Assembly (NCBI GenBank): GCA_001797415.1
Contig: MGPL01000029.1
Coordinates: 75,999 to 92,698, forward strand
DNA: 16,700 nt
Source: Deltaproteobacteria bacterium GWA2_55_10
Lineage (GTDB): Bacteria; Desulfobacterota; GWC2-55-46
Direction of reading: 5' to 3'
Position 1 is the stretch's first letter, and every line of letters starts with the position of its first letter. Made by a program: the position numbers and the translations under genes. The notes beneath the pieces are model-generated. The model was given only the letters and a program-made list of their open reading frames with translations. It ran no database searches and was not told the DNA's origin. Of this stretch, positions 7,512 through 14,281 are shown piece by piece.

Positions 7512-7543
7512 ATTTGAAGTATACTGCATATCAGAGTACGATG

Positions 7544-7572
7544 TTGCGGAGCGGGGGTTTTCAAAGTAGACT
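7544..7572 (+). promoter_or_regulatory. Weak candidate promoter of the sugar dehydrogenase gene
   Basis: In the short divergent spacer with msrP, TTGCGG (7544-7549) and TAGACT (7567-7572) are 17 bp apart (three and four consensus matches). The start site would fall just before the ribosome binding site at 7580-7585. Support is modest. Confidence 0.3.
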
Positions 7573-7579
7573 TCGAAAG

Positions 7580-7585
7580 AAAGGA
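7580..7585 (+). promoter_or_regulatory. Ribosome binding site that decides the sugar dehydrogenase start
   Basis: AAAGGA here is 8 nt before ATG 7594, an ideal distance, but only 2 nt before the in-frame GTG at 7588. This favours the ATG. Confidence 0.65.
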
Positions 7586-7593
7586 ATGTGGCT

Positions 7594-8748
7594 ATGCGGA
7601 TAAGAACCGCTATCTTAGTGCTTGCGCTATTCCTGTGCTGTGTTAGTACCCCGGCCTTGGCGCTTCAAAGGATAACGCTCCAGGTGCCCGAAAAATATAA
7701 GGAAGGAGTATTCAGCCAGGATAGGGTGTTAGAGGCGATGCCCGGCATGAGGGTAACGGTATATGCGGCAGACGCGCCAGGCGCCCGTTTCATGGCGGTA
7801 TCCGAGGACGGCACGATATTCGTCAGCGTGCCAAACGACGGCACAGTGCTGGCGTTACCGGATAGGAATAAAGATAAAGTTGCAGATGAAAAGATCGTAT
7901 TCGCCAGAGGCCTCAAGAGGCCCCACGGCCTCGCGTTCAGGGGTAAGTCGCTCATCGTGGCTGAGACGGGCCGGTTGATTGAACTGGAGGACACTGACGG
8001 CGACCTGAAGGCCGATACCAGGAGGATCATCAGCGACGACCTGCCTGCCGGCGGCGGACACTGGACAAAGAGCCTTGCCATAGGCCCTGATGGAGCTATC
8101 TATGTGTCAGGCGGGTCGAGCTGCAATGTCTGCGTTGAGAAGGACAAGAGGAGGGCCGCTGTCCTGAGGTTCACCGGCCCTGAAGCCGAAGTTTTCGCAA
8201 CCGGCCTCCGTAACAGCGTGGGTATAGAGTTCCACCCAAAGACAGGCGAGCTATGGGGCGTTGACAACGGCAGGGACGGCCTCGGCGACGATATACCCCC
8301 TGAAGAGCTCAACAGGATAAGAAAGGGCGGGGATTACGGCTGGCCATACTGCTATGGCGATAAGACACCTGACCCTGAGTACGGAAGCCCTGACAGGTGT
8401 AAAGATACTATCCCGCCGGTAGCGGCGTTCCAGGCCCACTCGGCGCCTTTGGGAGTAGCTTTTGGAACAGGATTGAAGTCCTATCCGCAGAGGCTTGCGG
8501 AATCGTTGTTCATTGCGCTCCACGGCTCGTGGGACAGAAGCGTTCCTGCTGGGTATAAGCTCATAGCCCTACATTTCAAGAACGGAAAACCGGAAGGCAA
8601 GCCCTTCGATGTCGTAACAGGCTGGCTCGCAGGGGAAGAGGCCTGGGGCAGACCTGTTGACGCTATGATAGGCAAAGACGGCGCGCTCTATCTGTCGGAT
8701 GACAGGGCAGGGGCCATATACAGGATATTCTATATGCTTGCGAAGTAG
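7594..8748 (+). CDS. Secreted PQQ-dependent-type sugar (sorbosone) dehydrogenase, six-bladed beta-propeller
   Basis: A 384-residue exported protein. Residues 1-23 form a Sec signal peptide (MRIRTAILVL... with A-L-A at 21-23). The body is a repetitive beta-propeller of the glucose/sorbosone dehydrogenase family (GSDH, PF07995-like): KRPHGLAF (108-115), HWTKSLAIGPDGAIYVSGGS (156-175), ATGLRNSVGIEFHP (202-215), NGRDGLGDDIPPEE (225-238), GGDYGWPYCYG (245-255) and HGSWDRSVPAGYK (310-322). Members oxidise sugars with bound PQQ, though many homologues have untested activity. Cysteines C177, C180, C253 and C269 could form disulfides after export. DxDxD-like DTDGDLKAD (133-141) resembles a calcium loop. 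Start chosen by the AAAGGA at 7580-7585. It is divergent from msrP, so two periplasmic enzymes share one short control region. No PQQ synthesis genes are in the window. Confidence 0.87.
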   Translation: MRIRTAILVLALFLCCVSTPALALQRITLQVPEKYKEGVFSQDRVLEAMPGMRVTVYAADAPGARFMAVSEDGTIFVSVPNDGTVLALPDRNKDKVADEKIVFARGLKRPHGLAFRGKSLIVAETGRLIELEDTDGDLKADTRRIISDDLPAGGGHWTKSLAIGPDGAIYVSGGSSCNVCVEKDKRRAAVLRFTGPEAEVFATGLRNSVGIEFHPKTGELWGVDNGRDGLGDDIPPEELNRIRKGGDYGWPYCYGDKTPDPEYGSPDRCKDTIPPVAAFQAHSAPLGVAFGTGLKSYPQRLAESLFIALHGSWDRSVPAGYKLIALHFKNGKPEGKPFDVVTGWLAGEEAWGRPVDAMIGKDGALYLSDDRAGAIYRIFYMLAK

Positions 8749-8762
8749 GGCGGGATAGTTTT

Positions 8763-8787
8763 GAACCCCTCTTTTCTAAAGAGGGGC
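8763..8787. repeat. Short hairpin repeat, family B, copy 2
   Basis: CCCCTCTTT (8766-8774) and AAAGAGGGG (8778-8786) form a perfect 9-bp stem with a 3-nt TCT loop, 14 bp after the dehydrogenase stop. A run of seven T residues follows only 13 nt later (8800-8806), so it may contribute to termination. It resembles the hairpin at 5507-5535. Confidence 0.6.
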
Positions 8788-8806
8788 AGGGGAGATTAGT
8801 TTTTTT

Positions 8807-8890
8807 GTCATTGCGAGCGAAGCGAAGCAATCTCAGATCTTTCAGGCTATTCTGTGAGATTGCTTCGTCGCTAAAGCTCCTCGCAATGAC
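8807..8890. repeat. 84-bp imperfect palindrome, family A, copy 2
   Basis: The left arm starts GTCATTGCGAGCGAAGCGAA and ends GCAATCTCA; the right arm starts TGAGATTGCTTCG and ends TCGCAATGAC. As in the copy at 5419-5503, the right arm carries a short extra stretch. Size, arm layout and the shared GTCATT...GAG...GCGAAG...ATCTC pattern show that both are variants of one family although the bases differ. Confidence 0.8.
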
Positions 8891-8907
8891 AAAACTACAG
8901 GTAAGTT

Positions 8908-8936
8908 AAAAGGGGCGGATAGAAGCCGCCCCTTTT
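8908..8936. terminator. Bidirectional rho-independent terminator between the dehydrogenase gene and glgB
   Basis: An 11-bp perfect stem, AAAAGGGGCGG (8908-8918) and CCGCCCCTTTT (8926-8936), encloses a 7-nt loop. It is followed by TATTATTTT on the plus strand and a T-run within the stem on the minus strand. It sits between two convergent genes, 7 bp from the glgB stop, and should serve both. Confidence 0.85.
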
Positions 8937-8942
8937 ATTATT

Positions 8943-10880
8943 TTAAGCCTTCCTGAAGAATACCGCCGCAAGCGGCGGCAGGGTCATGTTGATGGACCAG
9001 TGCCTCTTATGCGAGGGTATCTCTTCGGCGTTCAGGCCTCCGAGGTTTCCCTTTCCGCTTCCGCCGTATATTTCAGCGTCGCTGTTAAGTATCTCCTGCC
9101 AGTAGCCGCCGTCAGGAACGCCGACCCTGTATTCGGGCCTGAACACGGGCGTGAGATTGCAGACCACGAGGACCGTGTCCTTGGGGTCGTGCCCTTTTCG
9201 GATAAAGCTTATGACGCTGTTCTCCCAGTCGTGGAAGTCTATCCACTCGTAGCCTTCAGGGGAGAAGTCAAGCTCATGCATCGCAGGCTCGTTCCTGTAA
9301 AGGCGGTTGAGGTCAGCCACCCACTTCTTCGCTCCCGCGTGCAAAGGGTACTGGAGAACATGCCATTCAAGGCTCTCGTCATGCGACCATTCCTTGACCT
9401 GGCCGAACTCGCAGCCCATGAAGAGGAGCTTCTTTCCGGGATGTCCGTACATGTAGCCATAAAGTGATCTCAGGCTCGCGTGCCTCTGCCACTCGTCGCC
9501 GGGCATCTTGCCTATGAGAGAGCCCTTGCCGTGGACGACTTCGTCATGCGAAAGCGGCAGTATGAAGTTCTCGGTAAAGGCGTACCAGATGCTGAAGGTG
9601 AGCTGGTTGTGATAATACTTCCTGTAGATGGAGTCCTTTGAGAAGTATTTGAGCGTGTCGTGCATCCAGCCCATGTTCCATTTCATGCCGAAGCCCAGGC
9701 CTCCGAGCCATGTAGGCTTCGAAACCATGGGCCAGGCTGTCGATTCCTCGGCAAAGGTCTGGACATCCGGGAACTCCTGGTATATGGCCTCGTTCAGTCG
9801 CTTCAGGAAGCCTATGGCCTCTATGTTCTCCCTGCCGCCGTGCTCGTTCGGGAGCCATTCGCCAACCTTCCGCGAGTAATCGAGATAGAGCATCGACGCG
9901 ACCGCGTCGACCCTCATGCCGTCGATGTGATATTTGTCGAACCAGAACATGGCCGAGCTTATGAGGAAAGACCTTATCTCGTGCCGCCCGTAGTTGAATA
10001 TATAGCTGCCCCAGTCAGGGTGGTATCCCTTTCTCGAATCAGAGTGCTCGTAAAGGTGCGTGCCGTCGAAATAGGAAAGGCCGTACTCGTCTCCCGGAAA
10101 GTGAGAGGGCACCCAGTCGAGTATCACGCCTATGTCGTTCTGGTGGAGGTAGTCAATGAGGTACATGAAATCCTGCGGCGTGCCGAACCTGCATGTGGGC
10201 GCGAAATAGCCGAGCGTCTGGTAACCCCACGAGCCGTAGAAGGGGTGCTCCATCAGGGGAAGGAACTCGACATGGGTGAAGCCCATCTCCTTCATGTAAT
10301 CGGCAAGCTGGGGGGCTATCTCCCTGTAGCTCAGGGACCTGTCCCCTTCCTCCGGGACCTTCCGCCACGAGCCCAGGTGGATTTCGTAGATGGATATGGG
10401 CTTATGGAGCGAGTTGTGCTCGCGCCTCTTCTTCATCCAGTCGTGGTCGTTCCATTGATAGCTCAGGTCCCAGACGACCGATGCTGTCTTGGGCGGGAGC
10501 TCCCAGTGGAGGGCGAAGGGGTCGCCCTTCTGGACGCGGTAGCCGTTGTATCTGGATTTGATGTAGTACTTGTAGAGGGTGGAGTGGCCGAGGCGGGGGA
10601 TGAAGCCCTCCCATACGCCTGACCAGTCGTCGCGGATTTTAAGCTGGTGCGTCTCCGTGTTCCAGCCGTTGAAGTCGCCAATTACCGATACGCCCTCGGC
10701 ATTCGGGGCCCATACCGCGAAGTGCACGCCCTTGACGCCGTTGTGCTCAGTGAGATGCGCGCCGAGCTTGTCGTAGAGCCTGAAGTGGTTTCCTTCCTTC
10801 AGGAAGTAGATGTCGTGGTCTGATATGTGGCTTGTTTCGTGATGCACCTGGATGCCGGTAAGAGAACTGCCCCCGTTCAT
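8943..10880 (-). CDS. glgB: 1,4-alpha-glucan branching enzyme
   Basis: Makes alpha-1,6 branches in glycogen by cutting an alpha-1,4 chain and transferring it; cytoplasmic. The 645-residue protein has an N-terminal CBM48-type domain (about 48-140, with VHFAVWAPNAEGVSVIGDFNGW at its start), a GH13 TIM-barrel (about 160-520) and a C-terminal all-beta domain. Catalytic residues are the nucleophile D325 in GMRVDAVASMLYLDYSR, the acid/base E378 in TFAEESTAWP, and D446 in LSHDEVVHGK. It is a short-form enzyme without the extra N1 domain of the roughly 730-residue enterobacterial type. A GGGGGA (minus strand, 10891-10896) lies 10 nt before the ATG. No other glycogen gene (glgA, glgC, glgP) is adjacent. 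It ends at a bidirectional terminator and is divergent from surE. Confidence 0.97.
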   Translation of the reverse strand: MNGGSSLTGIQVHHETSHISDHDIYFLKEGNHFRLYDKLGAHLTEHNGVKGVHFAVWAPNAEGVSVIGDFNGWNTETHQLKIRDDWSGVWEGFIPRLGHSTLYKYYIKSRYNGYRVQKGDPFALHWELPPKTASVVWDLSYQWNDHDWMKKRREHNSLHKPISIYEIHLGSWRKVPEEGDRSLSYREIAPQLADYMKEMGFTHVEFLPLMEHPFYGSWGYQTLGYFAPTCRFGTPQDFMYLIDYLHQNDIGVILDWVPSHFPGDEYGLSYFDGTHLYEHSDSRKGYHPDWGSYIFNYGRHEIRSFLISSAMFWFDKYHIDGMRVDAVASMLYLDYSRKVGEWLPNEHGGRENIEAIGFLKRLNEAIYQEFPDVQTFAEESTAWPMVSKPTWLGGLGFGMKWNMGWMHDTLKYFSKDSIYRKYYHNQLTFSIWYAFTENFILPLSHDEVVHGKGSLIGKMPGDEWQRHASLRSLYGYMYGHPGKKLLFMGCEFGQVKEWSHDESLEWHVLQYPLHAGAKKWVADLNRLYRNEPAMHELDFSPEGYEWIDFHDWENSVISFIRKGHDPKDTVLVVCNLTPVFRPEYRVGVPDGGYWQEILNSDAEIYGGSGKGNLGGLNAEEIPSHKRHWSINMTLPPLAAVFFRKA

Positions 10881-10917
10881 TAGCCCGAATTCCCCCTGTG
10901 GACTGATTTAGTCATCA

Positions 10918-10946
10918 AATATACCACAATTTTGTGTTTCTGTAGG
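10918..10946 (-). promoter_or_regulatory. Weak candidate promoter of glgB
   Basis: On the minus strand TATATT (10918-10923) is preceded by CCTACA (10941-10946) at 17 bp. The -10 is good (five of six) and the -35 poor. The start site would be about 30 nt before the glgB ATG. Confidence 0.35.
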
Positions 10947-10948
10947 AT

Positions 10949-10993
10949 TTGATTCGTTTATGCCCCCTGTCTTTTTGAGACAATACGAATCAA
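10949..10993. repeat. Nested inverted repeat in the glgB-surE divergent spacer
   Basis: TTGATTCGT (10949-10957) is perfectly mirrored by ACGAATCAA (10985-10993). Between them TGTCT (10968-10972) and AGACA (10978-10982) form a second, inner stem. It lies immediately upstream of the candidate glgB promoter and may be an operator or an RNA structure in the surE leader; no known motif is recognised. Confidence 0.5.
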
Positions 10994-11060
10994 GCCAGCC
11001 CAATTCCTGTTGAATTCGCGTTCTGCTTCGGGTTATCATGCTCCATCCTCATTCCTACCA

Positions 11061-11810
11061 ATGGCAGATAAAAAGAAGGTCATACTCGTCTCCAACGACG
11101 ACGGCATACGCTCTGAAGGCATACTGAAGCTCGCAAGCGCGCTCCGCAGGGTCGGCACTGTCTATGTAGTCGCGCCCGACAGGGAGAAGAGCGCGGCGAG
11201 CCATTCGCTTACCCTCCACAGGCCCTTGAGGGTCGAGGAGGCCGGGCCGAAGATGTATGCCGTGGACGGCACGCCTACGGACTGCGTCACCCTTGCGGTG
11301 AACGGGATATTACCCGTCAGGCCGGATCTTGTAGTATCCGGCATAAACAAGGGCGGCAACATGGGCGAGGACGTATCCTATTCAGGCACCGTGTCGGCGG
11401 CAATGGAAGGGACTCTACTGGGGATCCCGTCCATCGCTTTCTCGCTCGTCGCGCGTGACAAGTTCGATTTCGCCCCTGCCGCGGCATTTGCCGCGAGGCT
11501 CTCCAGGTTCGTCTTGAAGCGCGGCATGCCGAAGGATACGCTCCTGAACGTAAACGTGCCTTCGAGCGCCCACAAGGGCTACAGGATAACTACCCAGGGC
11601 AAGAGGTTCTTCACAGACGCCGTCGTGGAGAAGGTAGACCCGAGGGGCAAGAAGTACTACTGGATAGGCGGCGACCTGGAAAGATGGGAAGGCGGGCCTC
11701 AAGCCGATTTCAGGGCCGTGCAGGACGGCTATGTCTCGATTACGCCGATACACCTCGATATGACCAATTACGCCTCTCTCGCAGAGTTGAGGGAATGGAA
11801 GATCAAATGA
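11061..11810 (+). CDS. surE: 5'/3'-nucleotidase SurE (survival protein)
   Basis: A metal-dependent phosphatase that dephosphorylates nucleoside monophosphates, part of the stationary-phase survival locus. The 249-residue product carries the signature VSNDDGI at 10-16. The four metal ligands are D13, D14, S44 (in DREKSAAS) and N96 (in VSGINKGGNMG). YSGTVSAAMEG (107-117) is also conserved. Length is typical (about 250). I chose ATG 11061 because MADKKKVILVSNDDG starts the fold immediately; an upstream in-frame TTG at 11010 would add 17 residues that do not resemble the family. No clear Shine-Dalgarno precedes 11061. Its stop overlaps the pcm start as ATGA, so it is the first gene of a compact surE-pcm-nlpD-rpoS run. 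Confidence 0.95.
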   Translation: MADKKKVILVSNDDGIRSEGILKLASALRRVGTVYVVAPDREKSAASHSLTLHRPLRVEEAGPKMYAVDGTPTDCVTLAVNGILPVRPDLVVSGINKGGNMGEDVSYSGTVSAAMEGTLLGIPSIAFSLVARDKFDFAPAAAFAARLSRFVLKRGMPKDTLLNVNVPSSAHKGYRITTQGKRFFTDAVVEKVDPRGKKYYWIGGDLERWEGGPQADFRAVQDGYVSITPIHLDMTNYASLAELREWKIK

Positions 11811-12505
11811 GAAACTTCGCTCCGCCGGCGGCACTGAGGGTCAAGAGGGACATATACGAGCGATCGAGGCAGAACATGCTCGATACCCAGCTAATACCGC
11901 GGGACATAGGCAACCCGGCTGTGCTCCATGCCATGCTCACGGTCCCCAGGCACCTCTTTGTCGACGGGGCGCTCCATTCCCAAGCGTATACCGACTACCC
12001 GCTCCCCATCGGCGAGAAGCAGACGATATCGCAGCCTTATATGGTCGCATTCACCGCTGAATCGCTGGGGCTAACCGGCAAGGAGAGGGTGCTTGAGATA
12101 GGCACAGGCTCGGGCTACCAGGCCGCCATTCTTTCGATGCTCTGCGACAGGGTCTATACAGTAGAGCGCATCTCCAAGCTCGCGGACAGGGCGAGAAAGA
12201 CGCTCGATGGCCTGCTTTGCAGGAACGTCATCGTGCGCGTGGCGGACGGGACCATAGGCTGGCCTGCCGAGGCGCCCTTTGACGCGATAGCTGTCGCCGC
12301 TGCCTCTCCTCAGGTGCCGCCAGCTCTCATAGACCAGTTGAAGGTCGGCGGCAGGCTCATAATACCGGTCGGAGAAGAAGACTCGCAGAAGTTCCTCAAG
12401 ATAACAAGGAAAGAGAGCGGTGTTGTCACAGAGGTGCTCGGCGGCTGCAAGTTCGTCAAACTCATCGGCAAGCAGGGCTGGCAGGACGATAAGACCAGGC
12501 CCTGA
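11807..12505 (+). CDS. pcm: Protein-L-isoaspartate O-methyltransferase
   Basis: Methylates isoaspartyl residues with S-adenosylmethionine, starting repair of aged proteins in the cytoplasm. The 232-residue product has the SAM-binding loop EIGTGSGYQ (97-105), the substrate-site motif TISQPYMVA (73-81) and the post-IV segment VGGRLIIPVG. The ATG at 11807 overlaps the surE stop by 4 nt (ATGA), the usual sign of coupled translation. An in-frame ATG at 11795 would add four residues but has its GAGGGA directly abutting, leaving no spacing. The surE-pcm pair is the well-known arrangement of Proteobacteria. It is followed after 26 bp by nlpD. Confidence 0.95.
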   Translation: MRNFAPPAALRVKRDIYERSRQNMLDTQLIPRDIGNPAVLHAMLTVPRHLFVDGALHSQAYTDYPLPIGEKQTISQPYMVAFTAESLGLTGKERVLEIGTGSGYQAAILSMLCDRVYTVERISKLADRARKTLDGLLCRNVIVRVADGTIGWPAEAPFDAIAVAAASPQVPPALIDQLKVGGRLIIPVGEEDSQKFLKITRKESGVVTEVLGGCKFVKLIGKQGWQDDKTRP

Positions 12506-12531
12506 AAACCCTTCATATTCAGCTTTTAAAA

Positions 12532-13212
12532 ATGTCCTTTCTTTTTAAATCAATCAAATGGATTTTCTTTGTTCTCCTGCCCTTCGCACTCTTAAGCTGC
12601 GCCGGGCCGGGCGTCTATCACAAGGTAGGCAAGAATGAAACCTTCTGGAGGATCTGCAAGACATACGGGGCAGACATGCAGGAGGTCGCCGAGATGAACA
12701 ATATAAAAGATCCCACGGCCATCAAGACCGGCTCCATGCTCTTCATACCGGGCGCGTCCAGGGTGAAGAAGGTAAAGCCCTATATCCCGCCAAAGCCAGG
12801 CGCAAAAGAGGAGAAAGAAGAGGTAAAGATAGTCGTCGAAAAGGGCAGGTTTGACTGGCCTGTCAAGGGCGATATCATCTCTCCCTTCGGGCCGAGGAAC
12901 GGGGTCAACCACGGAGGCATAGATATAAAGGCAAAGGCAGGGACCCCAGTATTTGCGTCTGATTCAGGCGAGGTCGTATACGAGCAATCGGGCATGAGGG
13001 GATACGGCAGAATAATCATACTTAAACACAGTGGCGACTTTTTTACAGTCTATGCCCACAACAGCGCGAACTATGTAAAGCTTGGTGACAAGGTCGAAAA
13101 AGGCGCGAAAATAGCCGCTGTTGGCTCCTCAGGGAACGCGACGACAACACATCTGCACTTCGAGGTCCGCCAGGGCCGCGGAGTTCGGAACCCGCTTTTT
13201 TTCTTGCCATAG
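12532..13212 (+). CDS. nlpD: NlpD-like lipoprotein: LysM plus M23 (LytM) peptidase
   Basis: A 226-residue cell-envelope lipoprotein acting on peptidoglycan. A hydrophobic signal ends in the lipobox L20-L21-S22-C23. A LysM peptidoglycan-binding domain spans about 29-74 (YHKVGKNETFWRICKTYG...IPG). After a charged, proline-containing linker (75-105) comes the M23/LytM domain (about 107-226). Zinc and catalytic positions are all present: H127 and D131 in NHGGID, H176 in YAHN, H207 and H209 in HLH. This contrasts with E. coli NlpD, a degenerate LytM protein that activates AmiC and lacks several of these. The present protein could be a working endopeptidase. The ribosome site is weak. By position it is nlpD, between pcm and the sigma factor gene; in E. 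coli the main rpoS promoter lies inside nlpD, and the same may be true here. Confidence 0.9.
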   Translation: MSFLFKSIKWIFFVLLPFALLSCAGPGVYHKVGKNETFWRICKTYGADMQEVAEMNNIKDPTAIKTGSMLFIPGASRVKKVKPYIPPKPGAKEEKEEVKIVVEKGRFDWPVKGDIISPFGPRNGVNHGGIDIKAKAGTPVFASDSGEVVYEQSGMRGYGRIIILKHSGDFFTVYAHNSANYVKLGDKVEKGAKIAAVGSSGNATTTHLHFEVRQGRGVRNPLFFLP

Positions 13213-13305
13213 ACCTTTTTTTATTGTAAAACACAGTGAAAACCGGATACGCAACCTGATGAACGCTTCTTTGACCCGGACTAATCTGGGAGAGGTGGAA
13301 GCCGT

Positions 13306-14220
13306 ATGGAGAAGCATGAGGGCGTTTTTGAACGCACTTTCATCAGGAAACAGGTCCGCTTTGAGGACAGGGAAAGCCGTGAAAGCTTTTCAACCGATTC
13401 TGTAAAGTTCTACTTCAATTCCATCAAGAAATACCAGCTCCTCACGCCAAAGGAAGAAAAGCTCCTCGCTAAGAAAATATCGAAAGGCGACCATCTTGCG
13501 CGAAGCCGCATGATAGAGGCGAACCTGCGCCTTGTGGTCAACATCGCGAAGAAGTACATGAACAGGGGCTTTCCGCTTCAGGACCTGATAGAGGAAGGGA
13601 ATATAGGCCTCATAAAGTCCGTCGAGAGGTTCAGGGCCGCGAAGGGCTGCAAGTTCTCCACCTACGCGACCTACTGGATAAAGCAGTCCATAGAGAGGGC
13701 CATAGCAAACCAGGGCAATGTCGTGAGGCTCCCCATACACGTCACGGCAGACATCTCGAAGCTTACGAGGGCGGTCCGTGAGCTCACCATGACGCTCAGC
13801 AGGGAGCCTGACTTCGGGGAGCTTGCCGAAAGGACGGGCTTCTCAGGCCGGTACGTAAAGAAGCTCGATATGATAAGCAAAAAGAGCTATTCCCTTGAGG
13901 CCTGCCTGCCCGACGGCAGCGACCAGACGCTCCTCGACAAGCTCGAGGACGCGACGCACCCGACCCAGCTTGAGACGCTTGACCAGAGCCGCAAGGCAGA
14001 GCGGATAAAAGGATGGCTTAGCAGCCTCGACGAGAACGAGCAGCGCATCATAAAGCTCAGGTACGGGATAGAGAGCGGCTGCCCGGAGACCCTTGAGGCC
14101 ATAGGCAAGGCGTTCGGCGTGACAAGGGAGAGGGTGCGGCAGATTGAGGTCAAGGCCATGGACAAGCTGAAGAGGCTGGTCCTGGAGAGGGACAAGATAG
14201 CTTCACTTGATGCGCTCTGA
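13306..14220 (+). CDS. rpoS: Sigma-70 family RNA polymerase sigma factor, RpoS type
   Basis: A 304-residue group 2 sigma factor directing RNA polymerase to stress and stationary-phase promoters. Region 1.2 is at about 31-63 (DSVKFYFNSIKKYQLLTPKEE). Region 2 follows (about 66-136), including NLRLVVNIAKKYMNRG, the DLIEEGNIGLIKSVERF core-binding motif and the FSTYATYWIKQSIERAI promoter-melting/-10 segment. Region 3 starts with RLPIHV (141-146). Region 4 (about 235-290) ends with the helix-turn-helix LEAIGKAFGVTRERVRQIEVKAMDKL. There is no region 1.1, excluding the primary RpoD. The position directly after surE-pcm-nlpD supports RpoS rather than RpoH or FliA. An AGGTGG-type ribosome site (13293-13298) lies 7 nt before the ATG. 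The 93-bp gap from nlpD could hold a separate promoter, but no strong match is seen. Confidence 0.92.
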   Translation: MEKHEGVFERTFIRKQVRFEDRESRESFSTDSVKFYFNSIKKYQLLTPKEEKLLAKKISKGDHLARSRMIEANLRLVVNIAKKYMNRGFPLQDLIEEGNIGLIKSVERFRAAKGCKFSTYATYWIKQSIERAIANQGNVVRLPIHVTADISKLTRAVRELTMTLSREPDFGELAERTGFSGRYVKKLDMISKKSYSLEACLPDGSDQTLLDKLEDATHPTQLETLDQSRKAERIKGWLSSLDENEQRIIKLRYGIESGCPETLEAIGKAFGVTRERVRQIEVKAMDKLKRLVLERDKIASLDAL

Positions 14221-14267
14221 GCCTGTGTGCTATCATAAGGGGGCTTTCTCCACCCAATACTCAATCG

Positions 14268-14273
14268 AAGGAG
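14268..14273 (+). promoter_or_regulatory. Ribosome binding site that decides the apt start
   Basis: AAGGAG is 8 nt before ATG 14282. This marks 14282 as the start rather than an upstream in-frame codon that would overlap rpoS. Confidence 0.75.
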
Positions 14274-14281
14274 ATTCCGGA

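Noticed and set aside
9660..10622. 320-codon open frame antisense to glgB
   Set aside because: glgB has full-length family conservation and active-site residues on the other strand. The antisense frame has no recognisable motifs and arises from GC-biased codon use.
11010..11060. TTG-initiated N-terminal extension of surE
   Set aside because: The 17 extra residues do not resemble SurE proteins, which start directly before the first strand leading to the NDDG motif.
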